64,000 nucleotides of DNA from Mycobacteroides sp. LB1 (GCF_013449725.1 NZ_JACCFF010000004.1:370870-434869); one strand, 5' to 3'; positions 16,225-25,022 are shown, counted from the stretch's first letter. Numbers and translations are program-made. The notes: generated by a model from the sequence alone, not told the origin.

Positions 16225-16974
16225 ATGCGACGGATTCGCGTCATCGGGATCGGCGCAGGCCATCCCGAGTACCTGACCGTGCAGGCAATCGCGGCGCTCA
16301 ATGAGGTCGACGTCTTCTTTGTCGCCGACAAGGGCGACACCAAGGGCGATCTGGTCGAACTGCGCCGCCACATCTGTGAACGGTACGTCGCCGACCCTGA
16401 CTATCGTTTCGTTGAGCTGGCCGATCCGGTGCGCGGTAGGGGCGAGTACCGCGGTGTGGTGCGGCAGTGGCACACCGAGCGGGCTGTCTTGTGGGGCAAG
16501 GCAATTGCTTCTGAACTGGCCGAAGGTGGTACCGGAGCGTTTCTCGCGTGGGGTGATCCGTCCCTCTACGACAGCACGCTGAGGATTCTCGACGCGATCC
16601 TGGCTGACGATCCGAACGCATTCGAATACGACGTGCTGCCGGGTATCACGGCGATTTCCGCGCTGACCGCCCGGCACAGGATTGTGCTGAACGGCATCGG
16701 AGAACCGGTGCTCATCACGACGGGGCGGCGGCTGCTGGACGAATGGCCCCGCGCAGGAACCGTGGTGGTGATGCTCGACGGAGATTGTGCGTTCCGGCAG
16801 CTGGATCCGTCCACGCAGATCTGGTGGGGCGCCTACCTGGGCACCGAGCACGAACTGCTGGTATCTGGGACGGTCGGGAAGGTGGGCGCCCGGATCGCCG
16901 AAGTTCGTGCCGCGGCTCGGGCCGAACACGGCTGGATCATGGACACCTACCTGCTGCGGAGTGTCGGCGAGTAG
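16225..16974 (+). CDS. cobF: Precorrin-6A synthase (deacetylating)
   Basis: CobF methylates precorrin-5 at C-1 with loss of the C-20 acetyl group, a step of aerobic cobalamin synthesis. The 249-aa tetrapyrrole methylase fold is supported by the N-terminal RVIGIGAGHPEYLTVQAIAALNEVDVFFVADKG, the SAM/product loop GAFLAWGDPSLYDS, and DVLPGITAISALTARH. No other cob genes are nearby, so it is detached from the rest of the pathway, as is common in mycobacteria. Confidence 0.92.
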   Translation: MRRIRVIGIGAGHPEYLTVQAIAALNEVDVFFVADKGDTKGDLVELRRHICERYVADPDYRFVELADPVRGRGEYRGVVRQWHTERAVLWGKAIASELAEGGTGAFLAWGDPSLYDSTLRILDAILADDPNAFEYDVLPGITAISALTARHRIVLNGIGEPVLITTGRRLLDEWPRAGTVVVMLDGDCAFRQLDPSTQIWWGAYLGTEHELLVSGTVGKVGARIAEVRAAARAEHGWIMDTYLLRSVGE

Positions 16975-16989
16975 GGGCAGACTGACCCC

Positions 16990-17853
16990 ATGCCCGAACT
17001 ACCGGAGGTCGAGGCGCTCGCCGATCACCTGCGTCGCCGCGCCACCGGGGCCACTATCGGCCGCATCGACGTCTCGGCGTTCTCGGTACTCAAGACATTC
17101 GATCCGCCGATCACCGCCCTGTATGGCCTGACGGTGACGGGTGCGACGCGCTGGGGCAAGTACCTGGGCCTGCAGGCCGGAAACCTGTACCTCATCACGC
17201 ATCTGTCGCGGGCCGGCTGGCTGCGCTGGTCCGACAAGCTGGCTGCGGCGCCGCTGAAACCGGGTAAGGGTCCGATAGCGCTACGGGTACACCTCGGAAC
17301 ACCAGGTGATGCAGCGGGATTCGATCTCACCGAAGCCGGTACCCAGAAGCGGCTGGCGGTATGGATTGTTGACGACCCGTCCGAGGTTCCGCAGATCGCC
17401 TCATTGGGGCCCGACGCCCTCTCGCTGACCGCCGACGGATTGGCCGACATCCTGTCCGGTACCAGCGCGCGCCTGAAGAATGTGATCACCGACCAACGGG
17501 TGATCGCCGGGATCGGAAACGCCTACAGCGACGAGATCCTGCACGTGGCTAAGCTGTCCCCTTTCGCTAGCGGAAAGGCGCTCACGGAGGGCCAACTGAC
17601 GGCGTTGTATGAGGCGATGCAGTCGGTCCTGGCCGACGCGGTGCAGCGCAGTGTGGGGCAACAGGCGGCGACTCTCAAGGGGGAGAAGCGATCTGGTTTG
17701 CGGGTGCATGCCCGAACAGGGATGCCCTGCCCGGTATGCGGTGACGTGGTGCGCGAGGTGTCGTTCGCCGACAAATCGTTCCAGTACTGCCCGACGTGTC
17801 AGACCGGCGGCAAAGTGCTGGCCGACCGTCGTCTCTCGCGGCTCCTCAAATAA
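16990..17853 (+). CDS. Fpg/Nei family DNA glycosylase
   Basis: This base-excision enzyme removes oxidised bases and cuts the abasic site by beta/delta elimination. The protein is 287 aa with the catalytic Pro2-Glu3 (MPELPEVEALADHL), the helix-two-turn-helix segment (VITDQRVIAGIGNAYSDEILHVAKLSP) and a C-terminal zinc finger (CPVCGDVV...YCPTCQTGG), so it appears fully functional. It occupies the place of M. tuberculosis Rv0944, which is much shorter. Whether it prefers 8-oxoguanine (Fpg) or pyrimidines (Nei) cannot be read here. Confidence 0.9.
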   Translation: MPELPEVEALADHLRRRATGATIGRIDVSAFSVLKTFDPPITALYGLTVTGATRWGKYLGLQAGNLYLITHLSRAGWLRWSDKLAAAPLKPGKGPIALRVHLGTPGDAAGFDLTEAGTQKRLAVWIVDDPSEVPQIASLGPDALSLTADGLADILSGTSARLKNVITDQRVIAGIGNAYSDEILHVAKLSPFASGKALTEGQLTALYEAMQSVLADAVQRSVGQQAATLKGEKRSGLRVHARTGMPCPVCGDVVREVSFADKSFQYCPTCQTGGKVLADRRLSRLLK

Positions 17854-17862
17854 GGTGACCAC

Positions 17863-18612
17863 GTGACGCGACAGAAGATACTCATCACCGGGGCGAGTTC
17901 CGGCCTGGGCGCCGAGATGGCCCGTCAGTTCGCCGCGAAGGGACGCGATCTGGCCCTGTGCGCCCGCCGCGCCGAGGCACTGGAAGAACTCAAGGCGGAG
18001 CTGCTGGCGGCCAACCCGGGAATCAAGGTCGCCGTGCGGACGCTGGACGTCACCGACCACGACGCTGTGCCGGTGGTCTTCGGCGAGCTGCGCGATGAGC
18101 TCGGTGGCCTGGACCGCGTGGTGGTGAACGCCGGTATCGCCAAGGGCTGGCATCTGGGAGGTGGCAAGTCATGGGCCAATATCCAGACCATCGAAACCAA
18201 TCTCATTGGTGCACTGGTGCAGATCGAGGCGGCGCTGGCACTGTTCAAGGAACAGAATGCAGGGCACCTTGTTCTCATCTCATCGGTGACGGCCGCCAAG
18301 GGGCTGCCCGGTACCAAGGCCGCCTACGCGGCCAGCAAGGCTGGACTTTCCTCGTTGGGGGAGTCGCTGCGCGCCGAATATGCCACCGGCCCAATCAAAG
18401 TAAGCACCATCGAGCCCGGTTACATTCAGACCGATCTGAGCGCCAAGTCGCCCACCACGCCGATGATGGTCGACACGCTGACCGGCGTGACGGCGATGGT
18501 GGATGCCATTGAAAGGGAGCCCGGCCGTGCCGCGGTGCCGCGCTGGCCGTGGGCACCGGTGACGTTGATCATGCGCCTGATTCCGCCCCGTTTGGCGGGC
18601 CGCTTAGCCTAA
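17863..18612 (+). CDS. Short-chain dehydrogenase/reductase
   Basis: A classical 249-aa SDR with the NAD(P) motif TGASSGLGAEMA, NNAG-equivalent VNAGIAKG, and the catalytic YxxxK in AAYAASKAGLSSLGESLRAEY with Ser at ISSVTAAK. CARRAEALEELK after the second strand suggests NADP(H) preference. It corresponds by position to M. tuberculosis Rv0945. It follows the glycosylase gene by 9 bp and is probably co-transcribed with it. The substrate is unknown. Confidence 0.88.
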   Translation: MTRQKILITGASSGLGAEMARQFAAKGRDLALCARRAEALEELKAELLAANPGIKVAVRTLDVTDHDAVPVVFGELRDELGGLDRVVVNAGIAKGWHLGGGKSWANIQTIETNLIGALVQIEAALALFKEQNAGHLVLISSVTAAKGLPGTKAAYAASKAGLSSLGESLRAEYATGPIKVSTIEPGYIQTDLSAKSPTTPMMVDTLTGVTAMVDAIEREPGRAAVPRWPWAPVTLIMRLIPPRLAGRLA

Positions 18613-18666
18613 CTGGCGTCAGGGTTTCCCAAGTGGGACTTTGTGCCCACGTGGGATGCTTCATCC

Positions 18667-19575
18667 ATGGGTGATGAAGACAAGCACAACGCTTCGGTCA
18701 CGGTGGACTACGCCGCAGAACTCGATGAGCTGGCAAGCCTGCGTGGCGGGATCAAACGCGACAAAGAGGCCAAGGATGCCTGGAAGCAGGGCTATCCCTA
18801 CGACGAAAAGCTCAGCCGCAAGGAGTACGAGAAGGCCAAACGCAAGCTGCAGATCGAGCTGCTCAAGCTGCAGTTGTGGGTGAAGGAACGCGGCGAGAAG
18901 ATTTGCATCGTCTTCGAGGGCCGAGACGCCGCCGGTAAGGGTGGATCGATCAAGAGGTTCACCGAACACCTCAATCCCCGCGGTGCCCGCGTGGTGGCGC
19001 TGGAGAAGCCGACCTCGGTGGAGCAGACGCAGTGGTACTTCCAGCGCTACACCGCGCACCTGCCCAGCGGCGGGGAGATCGTGTTGATGGACCGCTCCTG
19101 GTACAACCGGGCGGGCGTCGAGCGTGTCATGGGTTACTGCACTCCCGCGCAGTGTGCCGAATTTTTGCGTGAGGCTCCGGAATATGAACGGATGCTGGTG
19201 AATTCGGGGACACATCTGATCAAGCTGTGGTTCTCAGTCAGTAGGGACGAGCAGCTCGCGCGGTTTGCGGCCAGACGTACAGATCCTGTTCGCCATTGGA
19301 AGCTCTCGCCCACCGACCTCGCGTCCCTCGATAAGTGGGACGCCTACACCGAGGCCAAGGAAGCGATGTTCTTCTACACCGACACCGAATTCGCACCGTG
19401 GACGGTGGTCAAGAGCAATGACAAGAAGCGTGCCCGGCTAGAGGCGATGCGCCACGTCTTGTCGCAGTTCGACTACGACAACAAGGACGCGAAGGTCCTG
19501 GGTGCGCCGGATCCACTGATCGTGGGACCCGCGTCTGCGGTCTTCGAGGAGGGCGAGAAGGCCGGCTCGCGCTAG
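18667..19575 (+). CDS. ppk2: Polyphosphate kinase 2
   Basis: PPK2 uses polyphosphate to phosphorylate nucleotides (GDP or ADP). The 302-aa single-domain protein carries the Walker A FEGRDAAGKGGSIKRF, the lid region TEHLNPRGARVVALEKPT and Walker B with the YNR motif (LMDRSWYNRAGVERVMGYC). This is the class I length. ATG 18667 is preferred; an in-frame GTG at 18643 would add eight residues. No terminator is visible in the 97 bp before the next gene. Confidence 0.93.
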   Translation: MGDEDKHNASVTVDYAAELDELASLRGGIKRDKEAKDAWKQGYPYDEKLSRKEYEKAKRKLQIELLKLQLWVKERGEKICIVFEGRDAAGKGGSIKRFTEHLNPRGARVVALEKPTSVEQTQWYFQRYTAHLPSGGEIVLMDRSWYNRAGVERVMGYCTPAQCAEFLREAPEYERMLVNSGTHLIKLWFSVSRDEQLARFAARRTDPVRHWKLSPTDLASLDKWDAYTEAKEAMFFYTDTEFAPWTVVKSNDKKRARLEAMRHVLSQFDYDNKDAKVLGAPDPLIVGPASAVFEEGEKAGSR

Positions 19576-19663
19576 CGGCACATCGCACCAGGAGCATAAG
19601 GACGCTGCCTGACAACAGGTTTCGTCGCTTAGTCATCTCGATCGGTGACATTCGGATCTATTC

Positions 19664-19704
19664 TCGGGCGTCATGACTGGCGATCATCCAGTCATGACGC
19701 CCGA
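19664..19704. promoter_or_regulatory. 17-bp perfect inverted repeat over the PPOX start codon
   Basis: TCGGGCGTCATGACTGG (19664-19680) and its exact reverse complement (19688-19704) flank a 7-bp loop. Each arm contains the self-palindrome GTCATGAC, and the two copies are 21 bp apart, two helical turns. Both possible start codons (ATG 19673, ATG 19694) lie inside the arms. It can act as a double operator in DNA or as an RNA hairpin hiding the start. Confidence 0.6.
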
Positions 19705-20128
19705 ATCCAAGTCGATGACCCTGCTCGACAAGTATGAAAGCTGGACCCTGCTGTCGAGTGTTGCGCTGGGCAGGCTGGTGGTTGTGATCGACGACAGACC
19801 CGAGATCTTCCCGATCAACTTCGTTACCCAGCGCGGCACTGTGTTGTTCCGAACCGCAGAGGGCACCAAGCTCTTCGGCTCCGTGGTGAGCGATCAGGTG
19901 CTGTTCGAGGCGGACGATCACAACGACATCGGAGGCTGGAGCGTTGTCGTGCGTGGCGCCGCACAGGTACTCAACACCTCTGTGGACATCGACGAGGCGG
20001 ACCGCGCCGGCCTGTACCCGTGGATACCCACCGTGAAGCTGCATTATGTTCGGATCATCCCGTCGCAGATCAACGGCCGGCGCTTCGTGTTCGGGCGTGA
20101 ACCCGAGGGCGGTCACGTACCGGGCTAG
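19673..20128 (+). CDS. Pyridoxamine 5'-phosphate oxidase-fold flavoprotein
   Basis: The 151-aa product has the split-barrel PPOX fold pattern: LSSVALGRLVVVIDDRPEIFPINFVTQRGTVLFRTAEGTKLFGSV, then VLFEADDHNDIGGWSVVVRGAAQVL. Relatives bind FMN, F420 or haem and are often redox enzymes of unknown substrate. The start may be ATG 19673 or ATG 19694; both fall in a 17-bp inverted repeat, and no Shine-Dalgarno is visible. A TATTCT hexamer at 19659-19664 would place a transcription start close to ATG 19673, suggesting a leaderless mRNA. The last 4 bp overlap the convergent ctaD end. Confidence 0.8.
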   Translation: MTGDHPVMTPESKSMTLLDKYESWTLLSSVALGRLVVVIDDRPEIFPINFVTQRGTVLFRTAEGTKLFGSVVSDQVLFEADDHNDIGGWSVVVRGAAQVLNTSVDIDEADRAGLYPWIPTVKLHYVRIIPSQINGRRFVFGREPEGGHVPG

Positions 20129-21807
20129 TGCCCGACGTGCGACTCGGCGCGCATGCGTTCGGACATGTGCGGATAGTGCAGCTCGAATGCGGGCCGCTCC
20201 GAACGTATTTGGGGCAGCTCGGTGAAGTTGTGCCGCGGCGGCGGGCAGCTGGTGGCCCACTCCAGGGAGTTGCCGTAACCCCACGGGTCGTCGACCGTCA
20301 CGACCTCGCCGTACCGGTAGCTCTTGAACACGTTCCATACGAACGGCAGCATCGAGGCGCCCAGCAGCAGCGCGCCAACGGTGGAGACAATGTTCAACTC
20401 CGTGAAACCGTCGGACGGTAGGTAGTCGGCGTAGCGACGTGGCATGCCTTGGTTCCCCAGCCAGTGCTGCACCAGGAACGTGGCGTGGAACCCGATGAAG
20501 GTCAACCAGAAGTGGAACTTGCCTAAGCGTTCGTCGAGCAGGCGACCCGTCATCTTCGGGAACCAGAAGTAGACACCGGCGTAGGTCGCGAACACGATGG
20601 TGCCGAACAACGTGTAGTGGAAATGGGCCACCACGAAGTACGAGTCTGTCACGTGGAAGTCTATGGGCGGAGCCGCAAGGAGGACGCCGGTCAGGCCGCC
20701 GAACAGGAAGGTGACCAGGAAGCCGATCGAGAACAGCATCGGCGTCTCGAAGGTCAACTGCCCCTTCCACATGGTCCCGATCCAGTTGAAGAACTTGATA
20801 CCGGTCGGAACCGCGATCAGGAACGTCATGAAGGAGAAGAACGGCAGGAGTACAGCTCCCGTCGCATACATGTGGTGCGCCCACACCGCGATGGACAGTG
20901 CTCCGATGCCCAATGTGGCATACACAAGAGTGGTGTAGCCGAAGATCGGCTTGCGGCTGAACACCGGGAAGATCTCGGACACCACACCGAAGAATGGCAG
21001 TGCGAGCACATACACCTCGGGGTGCCCAAAGAACCAGAAAAGATGCTGCCACAACAGGACACCACCGTTGGCAGGGTCGTACAGGTGCGCACCCAGCCTG
21101 CGGTCCGCCTCCAATCCGATGGCGGCGGCCGCCAACAAAGGAAACACCAGTAGCACTAACACGCTGACTACCAGGATGTTCCAGGTGAAAATCGGCATCC
21201 GGAACATCACCATGCCAGGTGCTCGCATACACACCACCGTGGTGATCATGTTGACAGCGCCGAGGATCGTGCCCAGACCGCCTACCGCGACGCCCAAGAT
21301 CCATAGATCAGAACCGGCTCCCGGTGAGTGGATGGCGTCGGAGAGGGGTGTGTAGGCGGTCCAGCCGAAGTCTGCCGCACCACCGGGAGTGATGAATCCC
21401 GCCATCGCGATGAGCGCGCCGAAAAGGAAGAGCCAGAACGACAACGCGTTCAATCTCGGGAAGGCGACATCGGGTGCGCCGATCTGCAGCGGCAGCACTA
21501 CGTTCGCGAAGCCGAACACGATGGGCGTCGCGTAGAACAGCAGCATCGCCGTGCCGTGCATCGTGAACAGTTGGTTGTACTGCTCATTGGACAGGAATGC
21601 CAGACCCGGGGTGGTCAGCTCTGCGCGGATGAGCAGCGCCATCAGCCCGCCCACCATGAAGAACACGAAACATGTGACCAGATACATGATTCCGATCAAC
21701 TTGTGATCGGTGGTGGACACAAGTCGGTAGATCAAAGAGCCTTTCGGCCCTAGACGGGCGGGGAACGGACGCCGCGCCGACAGTGTTGGGGATGCATCGA
21801 TAGCCAC
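20125..21807 (-). CDS. ctaD: Cytochrome c oxidase subunit I
   Basis: CtaD is the catalytic haem-copper subunit of the aa3 terminal oxidase. The 560-aa protein has 12 hydrophobic segments and full motifs: STTDHKLIGIMYL, TMHGTAMLLFYATP (haem His), FWFFGHPEVYVLALPFFG (Cu-B His-Tyr pair), WAHHMYATG, and VAHFHYTLFG. The GTG start at 21807 has GGAGG eight bases upstream. The gene stands alone, without ctaC, ctaE or qcr genes, as is usual for mycobacterial ctaD. Confidence 0.95.
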   Translation of the reverse strand: MAIDASPTLSARRPFPARLGPKGSLIYRLVSTTDHKLIGIMYLVTCFVFFMVGGLMALLIRAELTTPGLAFLSNEQYNQLFTMHGTAMLLFYATPIVFGFANVVLPLQIGAPDVAFPRLNALSFWLFLFGALIAMAGFITPGGAADFGWTAYTPLSDAIHSPGAGSDLWILGVAVGGLGTILGAVNMITTVVCMRAPGMVMFRMPIFTWNILVVSVLVLLVFPLLAAAAIGLEADRRLGAHLYDPANGGVLLWQHLFWFFGHPEVYVLALPFFGVVSEIFPVFSRKPIFGYTTLVYATLGIGALSIAVWAHHMYATGAVLLPFFSFMTFLIAVPTGIKFFNWIGTMWKGQLTFETPMLFSIGFLVTFLFGGLTGVLLAAPPIDFHVTDSYFVVAHFHYTLFGTIVFATYAGVYFWFPKMTGRLLDERLGKFHFWLTFIGFHATFLVQHWLGNQGMPRRYADYLPSDGFTELNIVSTVGALLLGASMLPFVWNVFKSYRYGEVVTVDDPWGYGNSLEWATSCPPPRHNFTELPQIRSERPAFELHYPHMSERMRAESHVGH

Positions 21808-21879
21808 AGGGAACCTCCGTATGAACGAGCGTTAGTCGCCTGTGTACGTGAGGCTTTCCCTGCCGACATCATGCCATAG

Positions 21880-22752
21880 TCACGTCGCGTCGCGCGCCCG
21901 CTGTAGATCGGCGATGGACGACCAGTCCAGCTCGGCCTGTCCGTTGGCCAGCGCCTCATCGAGAACCGCTCGCAGTACCTCGCCGATCGGCAGTCGCAGG
22001 CCGGTGTCCGCCGCAACATCGAGTGCCAGCCCGACATCCTTGCGGCCCAGGGTAGTTGTGAACCCGGCGGGTTGGTAGGTGGAGGTGGCGATGAGCTTGC
22101 CGTAGCTGCTGTACGCCGGTCCCTGAAACAGGGTGCTGGTCAGCAAGTCCACCAGCAGTTCGGAGTTCACTCCGGAACGTTCGGCCATGCTGACGGCCTC
22201 GCTCAACGACTGGATGGCCGATGCGATGAGGAAGTTCCCGATGATCTTGACGACGTTGGCTTGTCGCGGCGCATCGCCCAGTCGCCAGGTACGCGCCCCG
22301 ATGACATCGAAAAATGTTTGTGCCCTGTCGATGTGGTCACCGGTACCTGCCGCCAGCACCTGCAGCTGCCCGGCCTGCGCGACGGCGACCCGCCCGAACA
22401 CCGGAGCGGCGACGTATCCGACACCGTGCTCGGCGTGAAATGCCGCCGCACGGTCGGCCAGCTGTGTGCTGACCGTGGCCAGGTTGACGTGCAGGGCTCC
22501 CCGCGCCGCGGCGAGAACCTCTGATTCGAGGAAGGTTTCGGCGACGGCGTGGTCATCGGCCAGCATCGACAACACCACCCCGGACTCGAATGCCTGCGCG
22601 ACCGACCCGAGCGGGCGGGCGCCTGCGGCGGTGAGTTCTTGGACGGGTTGGGGAGATCGATTCCATACCGAGACCTCGTGGCCCGCAGCAACAAGATTGT
22701 GGGCCATGGCCTTTCCCATGGCTCCTAGTCCAATAACGGCGATTGTGCTCAT
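21880..22752 (-). CDS. NAD(P)-dependent beta-hydroxyacid dehydrogenase/imine reductase-like
   Basis: The 290-aa protein begins with the Rossmann motif MSTIAVIGLGAMGKAMAHNLVAAGHEVSVWNRSP, typical of the 3-hydroxyisobutyrate dehydrogenase superfamily. The C-terminal helical domain includes the conserved Lys region QANVVKIIGNFLIASAIQSLSEA. The substrate motif (usually DAPVSGG) reads VAAPVFGR, which is common in less-studied members and imine reductase relatives, so the substrate is open. Its start overlaps the stop of the VOC gene by 4 bp, so both are one operon that faces the CGNR regulator. Confidence 0.82.
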   Translation of the reverse strand: MSTIAVIGLGAMGKAMAHNLVAAGHEVSVWNRSPQPVQELTAAGARPLGSVAQAFESGVVLSMLADDHAVAETFLESEVLAAARGALHVNLATVSTQLADRAAAFHAEHGVGYVAAPVFGRVAVAQAGQLQVLAAGTGDHIDRAQTFFDVIGARTWRLGDAPRQANVVKIIGNFLIASAIQSLSEAVSMAERSGVNSELLVDLLTSTLFQGPAYSSYGKLIATSTYQPAGFTTTLGRKDVGLALDVAADTGLRLPIGEVLRAVLDEALANGQAELDWSSIADLQRARDAT

Positions 22753-23243
22753 TGCTGTGCTCCTGTTTCAGTGGGCCAGTTGGCGAAGATCTCGGTGTAG
22801 TCGTGGCTCATCAATTCGATGACGGTGCCCCATGGATCGGTGAGATATGACATCGTCCAGGGTCTGCCGGTGAGGACCGGTCGCGGTGCGGTGATCACCC
22901 TTCCGCCGCTCCGGGCGACGGCGCGTGTCTGCTCCGCCACATCGGGAACCGTCAGACAGAGGTGCCAGGTGCCACGCCGGGTGTACTCGACGGGTCTATC
23001 CGGTGGTGGGTCCGTCACGGGATCGATGAACTCGAAGAGCTCGACGCCCACTCCGTTTCCGGTCTGCAGACCGGCCATTCGCGCCTTGGTGAAACGGGTG
23101 TCCAGTCCAGGCGGGTGCTCGCCATCCGGTCCGGGTTCGAGTGCTCGTGGGCCCATGATGCATTCGAATCCGAACACCTCGCGGTACCAGTCGATTGCCG
23201 CTGCGATATCGGGAACGGTGATCCCGATGTGATTGACGGACAT
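22749..23243 (-). CDS. VOC (glyoxalase/dioxygenase-fold) family protein
   Basis: The 164-aa protein has two beta-alpha-beta-beta-beta modules typical of the vicinal oxygen chelate superfamily: VNHIGITVPDIAAAIDWYREVFGFECIMGP and RGTWHLCLTVPDVAEQTRAVARSGGRV...TDPWGTVIELMSHDY. The metal ligands are probably His5, His in TWHLCL and the Glu in VIELMS. The reaction could be a dioxygenation, isomerisation or thiol addition. It is the first gene of the pair with the dehydrogenase and is divergent from the CGNR gene, with an operator copy just upstream. Confidence 0.8.
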   Translation of the reverse strand: MSVNHIGITVPDIAAAIDWYREVFGFECIMGPRALEPGPDGEHPPGLDTRFTKARMAGLQTGNGVGVELFEFIDPVTDPPPDRPVEYTRRGTWHLCLTVPDVAEQTRAVARSGGRVITAPRPVLTGRPWTMSYLTDPWGTVIELMSHDYTEIFANWPTETGAQQ

Positions 23244-23256
23244 CTCTCCTCCAAGC

Positions 23257-23275
23257 GAACCGGTTTAGGTGGTTC
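23257..23275. promoter_or_regulatory. Operator copy 1 of the CGNR/VOC divergent region
   Basis: GAACCGGTTTAGGTGGTTC has inverted GAACC/GGTTC ends with a 9-bp spacer and the internal palindrome AACCGGTT. It lies 14 bp before the VOC start and is nearly identical to copy 2. Confidence 0.65.
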
Positions 23276-23303
23276 CACCGTAGATCAACTCCTCTGATCT
23301 GTC

Positions 23304-23322
23304 GAACCGGTTAGACTGGTTC
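23304..23322. promoter_or_regulatory. Operator copy 2 of the CGNR/VOC divergent region
   Basis: GAACCGGTTAGACTGGTTC matches copy 1 in 15 of 19 positions, in the same orientation, 47 bp away. It ends two bases before the CGNR ATG, which leaves no room for a ribosome binding site and suggests a leaderless, autoregulated transcript. Confidence 0.65.
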
Positions 23323-23324
23323 GC

Positions 23325-23882
23325 ATGACTCAGGGTGCCTCGCTGGATATTCGGACGATTTTCCGGCTGGACAACGCGGTGCTCGCATTCCGGTTCACCG
23401 CGACCATCTTCGATCGTGCAGGTGCCGCAATCGAGCGGCTCACCGACCCGGGACGCCTGCGGTTGTGGTTGCACGCCAGCGGGCTGGACTTCTCCGATGA
23501 GGTGACGGCCGAGGACCTCACTGCGGCTAAGGCGTTGCGGGAATGCATTCATCGTGCGGGGGCGGCCGTCGCGGATGGCGGGCAGATTGTGGCCGCCGAT
23601 GTTCGGGCGTTGAATGCGCTGTCCCGAAACGGAAATCCATACCGCGTGTTGGAGAAGGGCGAGGTGCGGTGGCGGGGTGCGAGTACCGCCGATGCCCTGT
23701 CCGTGATCGCCGCCGACGCCATCTATACCTTGGGCGGCCCCGATCGTGACCGGGTGAAGGCATGTTCCGATGAGCACTGCCACGGCCTCTATGTCGATAC
23801 GACCCGCGCGAACAACCGACGGTGGTGCAACATGAATACCTGCGGGAACCGTGCCAAGAAGGCGGCCCTTGCCCGCCGCTAG
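23325..23882 (+). CDS. CGNR zinc-finger transcriptional regulator
   Basis: The 185-aa protein has the N-terminal ABATE-type stress domain (LDNAVLAFRFTATIFDRAGAAIERLTDPGRLRLWLHASGLDF) and the C-terminal CGNR zinc finger (CSDEHCHGLYVDTTRANNRRWCNMNTCGNR AKK), a putative DNA-binding module. CGNR proteins are widespread in actinobacteria and few targets are known. The divergent VOC/dehydrogenase pair and the two 19-bp operator copies between them make a clear candidate regulon. Confidence 0.88.
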   Translation: MTQGASLDIRTIFRLDNAVLAFRFTATIFDRAGAAIERLTDPGRLRLWLHASGLDFSDEVTAEDLTAAKALRECIHRAGAAVADGGQIVAADVRALNALSRNGNPYRVLEKGEVRWRGASTADALSVIAADAIYTLGGPDRDRVKACSDEHCHGLYVDTTRANNRRWCNMNTCGNRAKKAALARR

Positions 23883-25021
23883 TGGGCGTGCATAACACCC
23901 CAGCTCGGTAGGGGGTCGGTGTACTCCCGCCAAGTCTCCACACCGGCGGCGAGCTCGTCGTCGGTGAGTACTGCCGACTCCAGAAGGTGCTGCACGCGGG
24001 GCCGGTCCAGTCGCACGCCGATGAAGACGATCTCCTGTCCCGGGGCGATCTCGGTGCCCTGCCAGAATTGGGCGGGTTCGATGGTCAGGTTCGGCCCGGC
24101 TTGCGACCAGATCGCGGCGATATCGGGGCGGCTGGCGATCCAGCAGAATCCCTTGCTGCGCAACAGTCCCTGCAGATTCTCCAGCGCGGCATTGAGCCGT
24201 TGCGGATGGAACGGGCGGTCGGATCGGAAGGTCATACTGCTGATGCCGTATTCCTCGGTTTCCGGGGCGTGCCCGGCGGCGATCTCCTCATCCCAGCCCG
24301 GTGTCTGGGCGGCCAGATCGGGATCGAACAATCCGGTCTGCAGCACGAGGTCGAGGTCGACGATGCCGCCGGTGGACCGCACGATCGTCGCTGTCGGATT
24401 GAGGCGGCGCAGCAGCGTCTCCACCATCCCGAGGGTGCGTTCGTTCACCAGATCCACCTTGTTGAGGATCAATACGTCGGCGAACTCGACCTGATCGGTG
24501 AGCAGCTCGGCGATGGAGCGGCCGTCTCCGTCTGCCGCGGCCATATCGCGGTCGGCCAGTGCCTCACCGCGCGCCAATTCGGGTAGGAAAGTGGCGGCGT
24601 CGACGACCGTGACCATGGTGTCCAGCCGGGCGACCCGGCCCAGGCTGGATCCGTCCTCGAACTCCCAGCTGAACGACGCCGCGACCGGCATGGGTTCGGA
24701 GATGCCGGTCGATTCGATGACCAGCTGGTCAAATCGATTCTGCCGGGCCAGGTTTCCGACGGCTTCGATTAAGTCCTCGCGCAACGTGCAGCAGATACAG
24801 CCGTTGGTGAGTTCGACGAGCCGCTCCTCGGTGCGGTCCAGATATCCGGTGCCCGCAACGAGGGCGGCGTCGATATTCACCTCGCTCATATCGTTGACGA
24901 TCACCGCGACCCGGCGTCCCTCGGTGTTGGCCAGGATGTGGTTGAGCAGGGTGGTTTTGCCTGCTCCGAGGAATCCGGAGAGCACGGTTACGGGCAGGAG
25001 TGAAGATTCGGCTGAGGTCAC
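23879..25021 (-). CDS. COG0523 G3E-family GTPase, probable zinc metallochaperone
   Basis: GTG 25021 gives 380 aa; the longer open frame upstream runs through the neighbouring gene. The GTPase domain has Walker A GFLGAGKTTLLNHIL, the metal-binding GCxCC motif (NGCICCTLREDL), IESTGISEP and NKVDLV, with the CobW C-terminal domain beginning near SSMTFRSDRPFHPQRL. COG0523 proteins move zinc or cobalt to client enzymes and are often made under zinc starvation. A Zur-like palindrome directly abuts the start codon. It overlaps the convergent CGNR gene by 4 bp. Confidence 0.9.
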   Translation of the reverse strand: MTSAESSLLPVTVLSGFLGAGKTTLLNHILANTEGRRVAVIVNDMSEVNIDAALVAGTGYLDRTEERLVELTNGCICCTLREDLIEAVGNLARQNRFDQLVIESTGISEPMPVAASFSWEFEDGSSLGRVARLDTMVTVVDAATFLPELARGEALADRDMAAADGDGRSIAELLTDQVEFADVLILNKVDLVNERTLGMVETLLRRLNPTATIVRSTGGIVDLDLVLQTGLFDPDLAAQTPGWDEEIAAGHAPETEEYGISSMTFRSDRPFHPQRLNAALENLQGLLRSKGFCWIASRPDIAAIWSQAGPNLTIEPAQFWQGTEIAPGQEIVFIGVRLDRPRVQHLLESAVLTDDELAAGVETWREYTDPLPSWGVMHAH

Positions 25022-25022
25022 A

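Noticed and set aside
19658..21304. 548-codon frame opposite and within ctaD
   Set aside because: It reads another frame of the same strand as ctaD, whose haem and copper motifs are intact.
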